Source: Sporosarcina sp. P33
GTDB taxonomy: Bacteria; Bacillota; Bacilli; Bacillales_A; Planococcaceae
NCBI RefSeq assembly: GCF_002077155.1
Contig: NZ_CP015027.1
Location: 2,396,501-2,460,500, forward strand
Reading direction: 5' to 3'
DNA length: 64,000 bases
In this document: in pieces, positions 46,696-55,734 of the stretch
How positions within the stretch are numbered: the first letter of the stretch is position 1
Layout of the letters: every line of letters begins with the position of its first letter
Notes under the pieces: generated by a model
The model's input: only the letters and a program-made list of their open reading frames with translations
Told to the model about the DNA's origin: nothing
The model's database searches: none
Position numbers and translations under genes: made by a program

Positions 46696-48390
46696 ATGAA
46701 ATGGTCAATTGGCAAAAAGATTAACGGAGTAATATTACTGGCAATTGTGCTGCTTTCCGGTATTTTAAGCGGTCTGAATTACTATGCCACAAAAGGGAAT
46801 TTGCTTGAGGCCGCGGAGACGAAATTGATGTCCGATCTGCAGCTGAGTATGGAGCTGCTGAATAATTCCGTGCCGGGCGACTGGTCCATCACGAATGGTT
46901 CGTTATATAAAGGCGAAATGGATATGAACGAAGCATACGATATTCCAGATCAGCTGGGGGAGCTGACATTCGGGAACACGATGTCCATTTTTCAAAATGA
47001 TACACGGATTACAACGAATATTATAGAAAATGGGGAACGCCGTTTAGGTACGAAAGTGTCTGAGCAAGTAGGAGACGTTGTTCTGGGAAAAAAGGAACGT
47101 TTTATCGGTACGGCAGATGTTCTGGGCGAGCCGTTTCAAGCGGTCTACGATCCTATTTTTAACAAGGAAGGTGACGTGATCGGAATTATCGCGGTTGCGA
47201 TTCCTGTGGCGCCTTATATCAAAATTGCTGCTTCTTCCGCAACACAGACGATTATTATTTCCTTAGTGCTTGCGGTACTTGTCATTCTGATTGCGAGCTT
47301 TATTATCCAGCGCATCATTGTTCGGCCGATTAATCGTTTGCGTGACAATGCGAATGAACTGGCAGATTTGAATTTAGATGTTGCGCTTTATGAAGCAAAA
47401 GGAACAGACGAAATCGCTGACCTGTCAACTGCCTTCCACCATATGAAAGAACAGTTAACGGAAACAATCGAGCACGTCGCGCGAAATGCCAAAGAAATCG
47501 CCAATTCTTCAGTCGCACTGGCAGAGTCATCGCAGCAGACGAATGAAACGGCTAGCCAAATCGCTTCGACCATGAATGAAATTGCATCCGGTGTGACGAA
47601 TCAGTCCGAACATGCGGAACAGATTGCTGGAATGATGCGCGATACGATAGCTGAAGTGGAAATTAATTTAGGGCATGTCGAGCAGAGCCTGCTGAACGCC
47701 AAGCAATCTACGGTTATTGCGCATGAAGGTGAGCAGGCAATCAGCAAAGCAATTGAACATTTAAGCACAGTGACAGAAACGGTAAGCTATGCGACCGATT
47801 CCATTCAAAAACTGGGCATGCGTTCAGAAGAAATCGGCGGAATTATTACCGTCATCACCGCGATTTCTGAACAGACAAATTTACTGGCGCTGAATGCGGC
47901 GATTGAAGCAGCAAGAGCAGGAGAGCACGGCAAAGGTTTTGCGGTCGTTGCAGCTGAAGTGCGTAAATTGGCTGAACAATCAAAAGCAGCCGCCCAGCAA
48001 ATTACGGATTTAATCACCGATATTCAAGCAGAAACATCGGTGACAGTCCGGACGATGGAAAGTAATCTGACTGCAGTGGAAGAGCAAGTCGTCATTATTA
48101 ATCAAGGCGGGGAAGCGCTGAAGCATATCGTGGAGAAAGTCAGTGAAACAGAGTCGGGGGTTGGACAGATGAAAGAAGCATTCGTACACGTGAATGAAAA
48201 CTCTCAAAATGTCCAAGATGCCATCCAAAATATTTCCGCCATCATTGAAGAGTCCGCGGCTGCGACAGAGCAAATTGCCGCTTCATCTGAAGAACAGTAT
48301 GCCACAGTAGCGGAAATCGCCGACAACACAACCAGCTTAGCGGAAGTAGCCGATCGTTTACGTGAAGAAGTGAATAAATTTAAAATGTAA
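46696..48390 (+). CDS. Methyl-accepting chemotaxis protein with extracellular sensor domain
   Basis: A 564-residue membrane receptor. TM1 covers residues about 11-31, an extracellular Cache-like sensor about 32-172 ([20 protein letters not shown]), and TM2 about 178-200. HAMP is about 201-256 and the signalling domain about 280-545. The hairpin tip includes [20 protein letters not shown], which is typical of MCPs that contact CheA/CheW. It starts 0 bases after the RsbW-like gene and ends 14 bases before the STAS gene. An MCP inside a partner-switch operon is unusual. It may send its signal to the kinase/phosphatase pair rather than, or as well as, to flagella (inference). Confidence 0.92.
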   Translation: MKWSIGKKINGVILLAIVLLSGILSGLNYYATKGNLLEAAETKLMSDLQLSMELLNNSVPGDWSITNGSLYKGEMDMNEAYDIPDQLGELTFGNTMSIFQNDTRITTNIIENGERRLGTKVSEQVGDVVLGKKERFIGTADVLGEPFQAVYDPIFNKEGDVIGIIAVAIPVAPYIKIAASSATQTIIISLVLAVLVILIASFIIQRIIVRPINRLRDNANELADLNLDVALYEAKGTDEIADLSTAFHHMKEQLTETIEHVARNAKEIANSSVALAESSQQTNETASQIASTMNEIASGVTNQSEHAEQIAGMMRDTIAEVEINLGHVEQSLLNAKQSTVIAHEGEQAISKAIEHLSTVTETVSYATDSIQKLGMRSEEIGGIITVITAISEQTNLLALNAAIEAARAGEHGKGFAVVAAEVRKLAEQSKAAAQQITDLITDIQAETSVTVRTMESNLTAVEEQVVIINQGGEALKHIVEKVSETESGVGQMKEAFVHVNENSQNVQDAIQNISAIIEESAAATEQIAASSEEQYATVAEIADNTTSLAEVADRLREEVNKFKM

Positions 48391-48404
48391 TGGAGGCAGG
48401 CAGA

Positions 48405-48791
48405 ATGGAACAAAAAACAGCAGCATTGCAAGTGACGGAAAAAGACTCGTATGTGATTCTCGGTTTTTCAGGCCATTTGCAGTACGGGTCAATGGAAGAG
48501 CTGAAAAAACGGCTGCAGACCATACTGCAGAAAGAAGGCCGCAGTTTCATCCTGGATATGAGCAAAGTTCAGAATATAGACAGTACAGGCTTCGGTTTGA
48601 TCGTCAACTTTGCCAAAAAAGTATCGTTGAAAAAGGAGAAAATCGTCATTATTATCGTTGACGACTTTGTCCGTAAGTTATTCTCCATTTCCCAATGTGA
48701 CAGAATTTTCCCGATCGTTGACAGCGAAGCAGCTGCTTTTAAAATGCTTCAGCACCATGTAGAGACGGAACTTACTGTTGATGAGTATTAA
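48405..48791 (+). CDS. STAS-domain anti-anti-sigma-type protein (RsbV/SpoIIAA-like)
   Basis: The 128-residue protein is a STAS domain. The phospho-acceptor segment reads FILDMSKVQNIDSTGFGLIV, where Ser in D-S-T-G is the residue that RsbW-type kinases phosphorylate. Start 48405 follows GGAGG by eight bases; the ATG at 48390 lies upstream of that site. It is the last gene of the four-gene set and the likely substrate of both the kinase (46270) and the phosphatase (45133). A strong terminator follows. Confidence 0.9.
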   Translation: MEQKTAALQVTEKDSYVILGFSGHLQYGSMEELKKRLQTILQKEGRSFILDMSKVQNIDSTGFGLIVNFAKKVSLKKEKIVIIIVDDFVRKLFSISQCDRIFPIVDSEAAAFKMLQHHVETELTVDEY

Positions 48792-48804
48792 ATAGTGATG
48801 TGAT

Positions 48805-48837
48805 GGCCGCGGTGTTGGTGACCGCGATATTTTTTCA
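48805..48837 (+). terminator. Intrinsic terminator of the partner-switch operon
   Basis: CGCGGT and ACCGCG pair over a short loop, followed by ATATTTTTTC. Confidence 0.8.
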
Positions 48838-48915
48838 GGTGCGCGCTGCCATGATGTTGGGCTGCACAATCCGCGTTGCCAAACTGTCCAAAAATAACGG
48901 CAAAAGGAGGAAACT

Positions 48916-50517
48916 ATGTACAATAAAGCGCTGGTTCTTTCTTTCATGCTAGTAAGCTTTCTCTTTACCGCTATCCAGCCTGCGTTTGCAACCACTCCAA
49001 ATCTCGAAAGTTATGATATGAATGTGCCGGAGCCAACGGATGATGAGCATTTCTTGCAAGAAAACGTATCATACGAAGAGCTGCCGGCATTGTCGGTTCC
49101 GTCAGCTGCAAAATCTATCGTACCGGAACACAACAAGATGCAGCTGCTTCCGAATTTACAATTGGCAAAACAGTGGAAGCCCCTTGAAGCGATTGCTGAC
49201 AGTAAAAAGCCATGGCGAGTCACGTTCAATCAGCCGGTCAACGTAACAGAAGAAAATACTTACAAGGCAAAGATTATAGATGAATCAGGCGAGGAGTTTA
49301 ATTATACTATCCGCTTGAACTCGGAAGGTCTCCTTCTTACGCCGAATGAACCCTATCAGGCAGGAACAGTATATACACTAATTCTGCAAAAGGATTTGGA
49401 CAGCCACAAAGGAGTTCAGCTGGGAAGGGATGTTTACCAGCAGTTTGTCTATCAGCCGCCACAACCTGAGGCAAAGCCGGAGATCACGGAAGTTACGGAC
49501 TTATACTCTGCGCTTTTTATAGGGTTAACCAACATGGATGACAAGATTTACGTCGATAAGTATACGAAAGACAGTAACGCAGTATTCGCAGAGCTGCGTA
49601 AGGTTCTGGACGAGCATCCTGAAATTTTCTATTATCAATATGAAGGAAGTCTTTTTTATTCATCGGGGTATCTGGCGGCAAAGTATGCCTATCCGAAAGA
49701 CACCATCACACGAATGAAGAAGAGCCTGAAGCAAGGAATCGATACGTTATATGCGACTGCCATTAAGCCGGGCATGACAGAATATGAAAAAGTTAAGGCA
49801 GTTCATGATTATGTGGTTCTGCAGACGGCCTATGATTATGACAACTACCTAAAAAACACCATACCGAGAGAATCCTATACGATGTATGGTGTGCTCGTGA
49901 ATAAAACTGCGGTTTGTAATGGCTATGGCCTTGCAATGGTCTACTTGCTCAATGAACTGGGGATTGACACAATTTATGTGAAAAGTACGCCTGCCATGAA
50001 TCACGGCTGGAATAAAGTCAAAATAGATGGCCGCTGGTACAGCCTGGATGTCACGTGGGACGATCCGGTGCCTGACAGAAAAGGCAAAGTCAGCTATGGT
50101 TACTTCCTGGTGTCCGACAGTCAGCTGGCAAAAACCCATTCATGGAATAATGCGGGTCTCCCGAAAGCTACTGATACGCGATATGAATACATGAGCGGAA
50201 TGTGGACGTCGGATACGGAAAATGGCTGGATATACTACGCGAATTCGGGCGATGATGTTAAGATATACAAAATGAAAACAGACGGATCGGCCAATCAGAA
50301 AGTAGCGAATGTACGAGCGAACGAATTGGTTGTTCATGAAGGCTGGATTTATTTCAGTAATTATTCCCATAGCGGCTATTTATTCAAAATGAAAACTGAC
50401 GGCAGCTCACTGACGCAAATTACCGATTTTTTAACTTCTGAAATCAGTAAAGAGGGCGGAGTATTATACTTTACGGACAGTAACGCCAATAAGAACTATC
50501 AAATGGATTTGAAGTGA
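48916..50517 (+). CDS. Secreted transglutaminase-like protein with Ig-like domain
   Basis: Residues 1-25 are a signal peptide (cleavage near AFA-TT). Residues about 85-180 are an SbsA-type Ig-like domain (KPWRVTFNQPVNVTEENTYK ... AGTVYTLIL). A transglutaminase-like core follows: YEKVKAVHDYVVLQTAYDYD, then VNKTAVCNGYGLAMVYLLNE with the catalytic Cys, NHGWNKVKIDGRWYSLDVTWDD with His and Asp. The C-terminal 110 residues are a DUF5050-like propeller piece (KMKTDGSANQKVAN, KMKTDGSSLTQITDF). ATG follows AAAAGGAGG. Such enzymes act on cell-wall or surface proteins as peptidases or cross-linkers. A strong terminator follows. Confidence 0.85.
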   Translation: MYNKALVLSFMLVSFLFTAIQPAFATTPNLESYDMNVPEPTDDEHFLQENVSYEELPALSVPSAAKSIVPEHNKMQLLPNLQLAKQWKPLEAIADSKKPWRVTFNQPVNVTEENTYKAKIIDESGEEFNYTIRLNSEGLLLTPNEPYQAGTVYTLILQKDLDSHKGVQLGRDVYQQFVYQPPQPEAKPEITEVTDLYSALFIGLTNMDDKIYVDKYTKDSNAVFAELRKVLDEHPEIFYYQYEGSLFYSSGYLAAKYAYPKDTITRMKKSLKQGIDTLYATAIKPGMTEYEKVKAVHDYVVLQTAYDYDNYLKNTIPRESYTMYGVLVNKTAVCNGYGLAMVYLLNELGIDTIYVKSTPAMNHGWNKVKIDGRWYSLDVTWDDPVPDRKGKVSYGYFLVSDSQLAKTHSWNNAGLPKATDTRYEYMSGMWTSDTENGWIYYANSGDDVKIYKMKTDGSANQKVANVRANELVVHEGWIYFSNYSHSGYLFKMKTDGSSLTQITDFLTSEISKEGGVLYFTDSNANKNYQMDLK

Positions 50518-50635
50518 ATGACACAGTCACTGCTAAAAGCTAATAGTTTTGATGAATGAATCGAAAGTGCTGTTTGACTGCGCGATTCACATTGTTGTCC
50601 GAATCAAAGTGAACCAGAACCGCACCAAACCAACA

Positions 50636-50691
50636 CAAAAAGCTGTCCCGAAAAGTCCAAGACAGGACTTTCCGGAACAGCTTTTTTTCAT
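50636..50691. terminator. Strong bidirectional terminator
   Basis: AAAAAGCTGTCC..AAAAGTCC pairs with GGACTTT..GGAACAGCTTTTT. It separates the transglutaminase-like gene (+) from dapA (-). Confidence 0.88.
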
Positions 50692-50704
50692 TTCTCTATA
50701 TACA

Positions 50705-51595
50705 TCAAAAACCCACAGCAGCCCGGTCGTCAAGTTCCAGCACATTCTTCAATGAAGCCACTTCTTCATCTGACAAAGCAATCATTGGCAGACGCACGCC
50801 GCCGACCGGAACGCCTGTCAAATTCAATGCAGCCTTCGTTGGAGAAGGGTTCGGAGCTGCGAACATTGCTTTCATAATCGGCAATAGACGACGGTGAATA
50901 GCTGCCGCCTGCTTGGTATTGCCGCTTCTGAATTGATGGATCATCTCTTGCATTTCATTTCCGATAATATGTGCAGAGACCGATACGACGCCTGTTCCGC
51001 CGATCGCCAGCACCGGAAGTGTCGATGAATCGTCGCCTGTATAGACGAAGAAGTCGTCACCTGTATGCTCGATAATAGATGCCACAGCGTCCAGATCACC
51101 GCTCGCTTCTTTAACAGACGTGATATTAGGCACGTCAGCCAGACGGATAATCGTTTCAGGCAGCATATTCAATGCGCTGCGTCCCGGGATATTGTACAGC
51201 ATGACCGGCAGAGTCGTCGTTTGTGCAATCGTCTTGAAGTGCTGATACAATCCATCCTGGCAAGGCTTGTTGTAGTAAGGGACGACAAGCATAATGCCGT
51301 CAACTCCTGCTTCTTCTGCCTGAATGGTCAAATCGATGGATTCTCTAGTACTGTTTGATCCAGTGCCCGCGATGACGGGTGCTCTGCCTGCCACGGTTTG
51401 TACCGTGAACTTGAATAGTTCCACTTTTTCTTCATTCGTAAGTGTAGGAGATTCTCCTGTGGTACCTGCGACGACTAGTGCGTCTGTTCCATTGGCTAGC
51501 AGATGGTTAATCAGATTGCGAGTTGCTGTGTAGTCAATGTCTCCTGATTCAGTAAACGGAGTTACCATTGCTGTCATAATTGATCCGAAATTCAT
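50705..51595 (-). CDS. dapA: 4-hydroxy-tetrahydrodipicolinate synthase DapA
   Basis: DapA condenses pyruvate and aspartate semialdehyde, the first committed step of lysine and diaminopimelate synthesis. Start 51595 follows GTGGAGA; the ATG at 51607 is upstream of this site. The 296-residue chain has VVAGTTGESPTLT (residues 41-53), catalytic Tyr134 in YNIPGRSALN and the Schiff-base Lys162 in SVKEASGD. It is single, with no other dap genes adjacent. A lysine riboswitch and a terminator precede it on the same strand. The gene is intact and of normal length. Confidence 0.95.
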   Translation of the reverse strand: MNFGSIMTAMVTPFTESGDIDYTATRNLINHLLANGTDALVVAGTTGESPTLTNEEKVELFKFTVQTVAGRAPVIAGTGSNSTRESIDLTIQAEEAGVDGIMLVVPYYNKPCQDGLYQHFKTIAQTTTLPVMLYNIPGRSALNMLPETIIRLADVPNITSVKEASGDLDAVASIIEHTGDDFFVYTGDDSSTLPVLAIGGTGVVSVSAHIIGNEMQEMIHQFRSGNTKQAAAIHRRLLPIMKAMFAAPNPSPTKAALNLTGVPVGGVRLPMIALSDEEVASLKNVLELDDRAAVGF

Positions 51596-51659
51596 TATTC
51601 TCCACATCCTATCATTTTATTAAAAAACACAGAGGTGGGGGCGGTATGTTAATGAACGC

Positions 51660-51692
51660 AAAAAGCAACAACGAGGGCTCGCTGTTGCGTTG
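51660..51692 (-). terminator. Riboswitch-controlled terminator before dapA
   Basis: On the minus strand GCAACAGCGA and the CGTTGTTGC arm pair around GCCCT, followed by TTTTTGCG. Confidence 0.8.
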
Positions 51693-51715
51693 AAATAATG
51701 AATTATTTCTTTGCA

Positions 51716-51864
51716 TGAGATAGCCCACCATATAGTTTCCTATATGACAATCCTGCACTTGTTCAGTCCAGGATCAGCTTGGAGATCATGAGTTTCTCGC
51801 CGCTTCGGCAAATTCCCCTTTCGACAATCTTCACAGAACCTCATGATCCTCTGATTGTGTACTA
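51716..51864 (-). promoter_or_regulatory. Lysine riboswitch (L box)
   Basis: The minus strand holds the L-box elements in order: CAGAGGATCATGAGGTT, TTCTGTGAAGATTGTCGAAA, GGGGAATTTGCCGAAGCGGC, CCTGGACTGAACAAGTGCAG and GGTGGGCTATCTC. Lysine should stabilise the aptamer and allow termination before dapA. Confidence 0.9.
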
Positions 51865-51899
51865 ATGGTTTTTGCGCCTCTATCTTACTTCGGAAAGTT

Positions 51900-52330
51900 C
51901 GAAATAAGTGAATGTTTAATTAACCCCACTCTACTAGGTATCTCGGGAAATAGCAACCAAAACATTATACAAATGCAAAAATAGTTTGAAATGTCAGTGG
52001 TTTTCTCAGCTATCGATTCCTTCTTGCCTAGATGAAACGGATACTAGTGCCATCTGACAATAACCAAAAATGTTCAGAATACAAACTTTGCGCCGCTGAT
52101 CAAGGAAAGCAGAATGAGGTTTTACTCATACTACAACTAAATCGTTCAATACAGGAAGAGTTCTCAAAACGCGGGGACTCTTTTTGTCTATCTGTGGCAG
52201 ATCCTGCAGCATCCCGTCAGATAGAATGCGCAGGCGGACGTAATCATTCGACAATTCACCGCCCAGTATTGTGTTGGCCCCCAAAAAATGCTATCTTATC
52301 AGTATAATAGCCTAACGTGAGTCTGGGCTT
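51900..52330 (+). other. Intergenic region with unexplained hairpin
   Basis: I find no supported gene here. A hairpin at 52155-52187 (AAGAGTTC...GGACTCTTTTTGTC) is followed by a T run and looks like a terminator, but no gene precedes it. A small RNA transcribed rightwards is one possible explanation. The 91-codon frame across it has no ribosome site. Confidence 0.35.
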
Positions 52331-52375
52331 TTCTTGCTTGAAACACTACATAGGTTTTCTGAAAAGGGGAATTCG

Positions 52376-52969
52376 ATGAGTACTATGCATGAGTCCGCGA
52401 ATAACAGGCCGGAAGAGTTACAGCGTTTATTAGATAAAGAATTAATGCAGCTGGAGAAAATTACGATTGAGGATTTTGAAGTAGATCCTATTGAAAAGCC
52501 GGTCACAAAAGAAGATTTGAAGCAATTTCAGCAGTTTACCTCCACCAGTTTCCGCTCGCTGGAAGATTTATTGGAAAGCAATCAAGCAATCTTGCCTGTC
52601 GATGAAGCGGTTACACGCCTGCAGGAGGAAGCCTTGCAGGACCGGGTGAAGATGGCGAAACGCGCAGTGGAAATCTTTACATTATTTGAAGAAGGCCGCG
52701 ATAAGCTCGGCTTTGATTCAGAAGAACTCATTGAACAGTTTGATGTGATGCTGGATGAAGCGCACCGTCTGCTCGGAGAGATGGGCATTCAGGAACGGGC
52801 TGTACTTGGCGAGTATTTTGATGAAAGCTTTATGGAAGCAATCGGCACCATACCAGCAGAAGAAGCTGATGAAGGTGTGGACCGCTTCCAGGTAGGAGCT
52901 GTCTTCCGCAGAGCATTTATACTGGAAGATCAAGTCGTTCAATACGCGCTAGTGAAAACGGTTTTGTAG
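52376..52969 (+). CDS. GrpE-like nucleotide exchange factor homologue
   Basis: The C-terminal part resembles GrpE: a long helical region (residues about 25-130, RLQEEALQDRVKMAKRAVEI and EQFDVMLDEAHRLLGEMGI), then EYFDESFMEAIGTIPAEEAD and QVGAVFRRAFILEDQVVQYA, like the beta-domain of GrpE (FDP..HEAI ... GY.LHDRVLRPA). GrpE resets DnaK by releasing ADP. The main grpE-dnaK operon is not here, so this is a second, diverged paralogue. Start 52376 follows AAAAGGGGA. It is linked to a TPR membrane protein. A partner Hsp70 would be expected but is not seen. Confidence 0.7.
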   Translation: MSTMHESANNRPEELQRLLDKELMQLEKITIEDFEVDPIEKPVTKEDLKQFQQFTSTSFRSLEDLLESNQAILPVDEAVTRLQEEALQDRVKMAKRAVEIFTLFEEGRDKLGFDSEELIEQFDVMLDEAHRLLGEMGIQERAVLGEYFDESFMEAIGTIPAEEADEGVDRFQVGAVFRRAFILEDQVVQYALVKTVL

Positions 52970-52983
52970 AAGGGGGAACGTCT

Positions 52984-53049
52984 ATGACGAGCACACTGAT
53001 CAATCAATGGTTGAGTCACTGCGTCCGCCCATTGAGTAAGTGGAGGTGA
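52984..53049 (+). CDS. Possible 21-codon small ORF between GrpE-like and TPR genes
   Basis: ATG at 52984 has a strong AGAAGGGGG seven bases upstream. The peptide begins MTSTLINQWLSHC and ends in a basic tail. Its TGA overlaps the GGAGGTGA ribosome site of the next gene, so it could couple or regulate translation. It may also be chance. Confidence 0.4.
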   Translation: MTSTLINQWLSHCVRPLSKWR

Positions 53050-53053
53050 TTCA

Positions 53054-54232
53054 ATGAGTTCATTCACTAACATCCCGATGCTGGTCCAGCAAATGCAAAA
53101 GGAGATCCGGCAGAAGCGTTATAGCCATGCTTTAGATACGATAAGAGAGCTTGAAAAAATGGGTGTCAGCCAGAAGCAGATTCTCTGGCACAAGGCAGTG
53201 CTTGAAAGTAAAGTGGGCAATCTGCATGCGGCACTGGCCTATTTGAAAGAACTGGACAGTAAGGAGCCCCATGTAGCGAAGCTTGAGGAAATGATTCTCG
53301 GCAATTGGGACACATACACGCAAGTCGTCGCTGAATATAACCGCGCCGTTTCAGAAATTCAGCTGGGCTATGCGGAAAATGCACTACATATACTTGATTA
53401 TGCCATTCATCTCGCAGGAAAACTGCCGATTCCGATTGAACTGTATCGAATGAAAACGATCCTGTTGGCGCGTTACCACGCAGGCACGCTGGCGCGCTTT
53501 ACAGCAGGCTTGCCAATGTACGCACTGGACGATTCCACGATCAAACGCGTTGTGGCGGCAGAACCTCCGCGTCCGGATATTGCAAGGCCTGTGCCGAAGC
53601 CGAAGAGGAAGCGCAAACTGAAGAAAAACGCCGTGGCAGGCTTAATTGCCATTGCCGGTGTGCTGCTCGTTTCAATCGTGATGCTGCTGGCCAATATGAT
53701 AGGACAGCAGCAAACCGCTAACGAACCGCCAGCCGCTGCGCCTGCCGAGAAGCCGATCGCAGCCGCGGACAAACCTGCTAAAAAGCCTAAAGCAAAGCCT
53801 GAAGAGGAAGAAGAACTTCCATACGTTACAGAAGAAGCAGCGAAAACGTATTATAATGAAGGCTATAAGCAGTTTTTAAACGAAAACTTCCCGGCAGCTA
53901 TTATCTATTTGAAGTATGCTGTGCAAACGGAAGAAAGCGACTATTTCACCGACGACGCATCCTATTTCCTTGCCTCCAGTTATTTGAGGGAACGGGACTA
54001 TCAGAAAGTCGTCGATATCGCTCGGGCATTTTTAAAAGAAGACAACCCGAATTATAAAGAATCGCCATATCGGGAAGGAATCCGTCTGCAGGAAAGCCGT
54101 GCGCTGATGCAATTGGATGAACACGATGACGCCATCGCGATTTTGCAGGAGCTTGTCAATAAACCGAATAAAGATTGGGTGACCTATGAGGCGAAAGCAA
54201 TGTTGAAAACGGCGGAAGAGGAAGCGCGGTGA
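53054..54232 (+). CDS. TPR-repeat membrane protein (392 aa)
   Basis: Residues about 10-160 are helical repeats (TPR-like: RYSHALDTIRELEKMGVSQK). A basic Lys/Arg/Pro segment (about 176-193) precedes one membrane span (AVAGLIAIAGVLLVSIVMLL). Next is an Ala/Pro/Lys-rich linker, and the C-terminal 150 residues again form TPRs (YYNEGYKQFLNENFPAAIIY, DDASYFLASSYLRERDYQKV). Thus TPRs lie on both sides of the membrane. GGAGGTGA sets the ATG. It follows the GrpE-like gene and may recruit a chaperone to the membrane (inference). Confidence 0.78.
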   Translation: MSSFTNIPMLVQQMQKEIRQKRYSHALDTIRELEKMGVSQKQILWHKAVLESKVGNLHAALAYLKELDSKEPHVAKLEEMILGNWDTYTQVVAEYNRAVSEIQLGYAENALHILDYAIHLAGKLPIPIELYRMKTILLARYHAGTLARFTAGLPMYALDDSTIKRVVAAEPPRPDIARPVPKPKRKRKLKKNAVAGLIAIAGVLLVSIVMLLANMIGQQQTANEPPAAAPAEKPIAAADKPAKKPKAKPEEEEELPYVTEEAAKTYYNEGYKQFLNENFPAAIIYLKYAVQTEESDYFTDDASYFLASSYLRERDYQKVVDIARAFLKEDNPNYKESPYREGIRLQESRALMQLDEHDDAIAILQELVNKPNKDWVTYEAKAMLKTAEEEAR

Positions 54233-54321
54233 GATTTTCTTGCCGCGTTTTTTGGCGTGCAGAAATGGCGGAGGGGTGCGGCAGAGCGAGTTTGTACCGC
54301 GCCGATCCAACCCCCAAGACA

Positions 54322-54368
54322 CACAAAAAAAGCGACCAAGGAAAGTCCAATATCTTTCCCGGTCGCCC
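54322..54368 (-). terminator. Intrinsic terminator of the leftward TcaA-like gene
   Basis: Minus strand: GCGACCGGGAAAG pairs with CTTTCCTTGGTCGC and is followed by TTTTTTTG. Confidence 0.85.
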
Positions 54369-54373
54369 CTGTA

Positions 54374-55456
54374 TCACTCATATGATTTAATCAGCTGGAT
54401 ATTATGCTTTTCCCATTCCGCGAGCTTTCCGTCAAAGTCGGGATTGGGTTCGTACCATGACTGCGAACCGAAGTAGTTCTGCAGATCTTTTGATTTGAAC
54501 ATATAGCCGTGGCGCGCGAAGATTTCATTACGTGCGAGCCGCAGATCTTCTTTTGATAATCCATTCAGGTCGGATTTGTCCAAAAAGACGTCTCCGCTGT
54601 ATGAGATGATGAATTGGTCCTGATAGACGCCCGACGGCACTTCTTTTATCACTTCTTTGATAATGACTGGTTCGTCGGATTGTTCCGGCATTACGTCATT
54701 TTGTACGGTGGCTTCGCTGTCAGGGGTGCTTTCGTTTTCTTTAGCTTCTGCCGCCAGCTCTTCTACCGAATCAAATGACAGCTGAATCGTTTGTTTTGCG
54801 CCGAATACATTGGCTTGAATTTCTTCCTGCACGAGTTCTTCATCGATCGTAGTCGTCATTTGAATAGGGTAGATGCCTGCAAGGAACGGTCCGAACTCAG
54901 CCGTTTCATCACGCTTTTTGATATAGCCGATTTCTGCATCATGTAATGCCAGCACAGTTTCTTCACCGAGTGACTTTACTTTCATAATATAGCCCGGCGG
55001 ATTGATCGTATAGCGGGGGAATAGGCCGAATCGTTTGCCTGCTGCGCGCAGGGAGAACATGCCGTCTTCGGATTCTTTCAGCAAATTATTTTCCGCGACT
55101 TGTACGATGGAAGGGTTTTTCTTCACAAGGTGCAGCAGCGCTTGAATGCTTTCTTCATCGATTGCAATGCGTGTGTCTTTTGGTTTGATTAATTCTTGAA
55201 GAGTGTCTTTATCCTGAGCGATCAGCGCAGAGATGAATTGCTCTGTAGTGGCTTCTTTGCCGTATTTATTTTCTAAAATGAGATAACCGGTTAGTATGAT
55301 AATCACTATTACAGCTGCTGCGAGCAGATAAATAGGCAGTTTCAGTAAAGACTGTTTTTTAGTATAAGAACGCCGTAAAGTAAATGTCGTTCCGCAATTC
55401 GTACAGGTCTCTTGATCATCAGTATTCACTTCATTACATATTAGACATTTTTTCAT
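54374..55456 (-). CDS. TcaA-like membrane protein with zinc ribbon and YARHG domain
   Basis: N-terminal zinc ribbon CLICNEVN...CTNCG (residues 4-21), a basic patch, then one membrane span (LLAAAVIVIIILTGYLIL, about 44-62). The extracellular part resembles TcaA: KEATTEQFISALIAQDKDTL, then beta-rich repeats to about residue 215. After an acidic linker the C-terminus is a YARHG domain (LRLARNEIFARHGYMFKSKD, then YFGSQSWYEPN). TcaA proteins affect teicoplanin sensitivity in staphylococci, and YARHG domains are thought to bind the envelope. Start ATG 55456; no operon partner. Confidence 0.82.
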   Translation of the reverse strand: MKKCLICNEVNTDDQETCTNCGTTFTLRRSYTKKQSLLKLPIYLLAAAVIVIIILTGYLILENKYGKEATTEQFISALIAQDKDTLQELIKPKDTRIAIDEESIQALLHLVKKNPSIVQVAENNLLKESEDGMFSLRAAGKRFGLFPRYTINPPGYIMKVKSLGEETVLALHDAEIGYIKKRDETAEFGPFLAGIYPIQMTTTIDEELVQEEIQANVFGAKQTIQLSFDSVEELAAEAKENESTPDSEATVQNDVMPEQSDEPVIIKEVIKEVPSGVYQDQFIISYSGDVFLDKSDLNGLSKEDLRLARNEIFARHGYMFKSKDLQNYFGSQSWYEPNPDFDGKLAEWEKHNIQLIKSYE

Positions 55457-55734
55457 GGGTATGCTCCTACTTTATGCTAAGGCTCCGTGGCACGGATGCC
55501 AACGTAGTCAAGATTATACTATGTCTGGCTCGATTATTCTAGATGAAAGGATTTTCGCTGTATACAGTGGGCGTAAAGTATGCCAATTTATACGCTATTT
55601 GAAAATAATTCCTGTAAATCGGTATTATGCTCATCAATAAGTCTGGGAGATTAGCAGTTTTTGGACTATAATAGGGTACATTCAACGGATTTTATTCCAC
55701 AATCATATAAAAACTACTAGAGATGAGTGAAGAA

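Noticed and set aside
52032..52307. 91-codon ORF upstream of the GrpE-like gene
   Set aside because: It has no ribosome site, spans a terminator-like hairpin and has unprotein-like composition.
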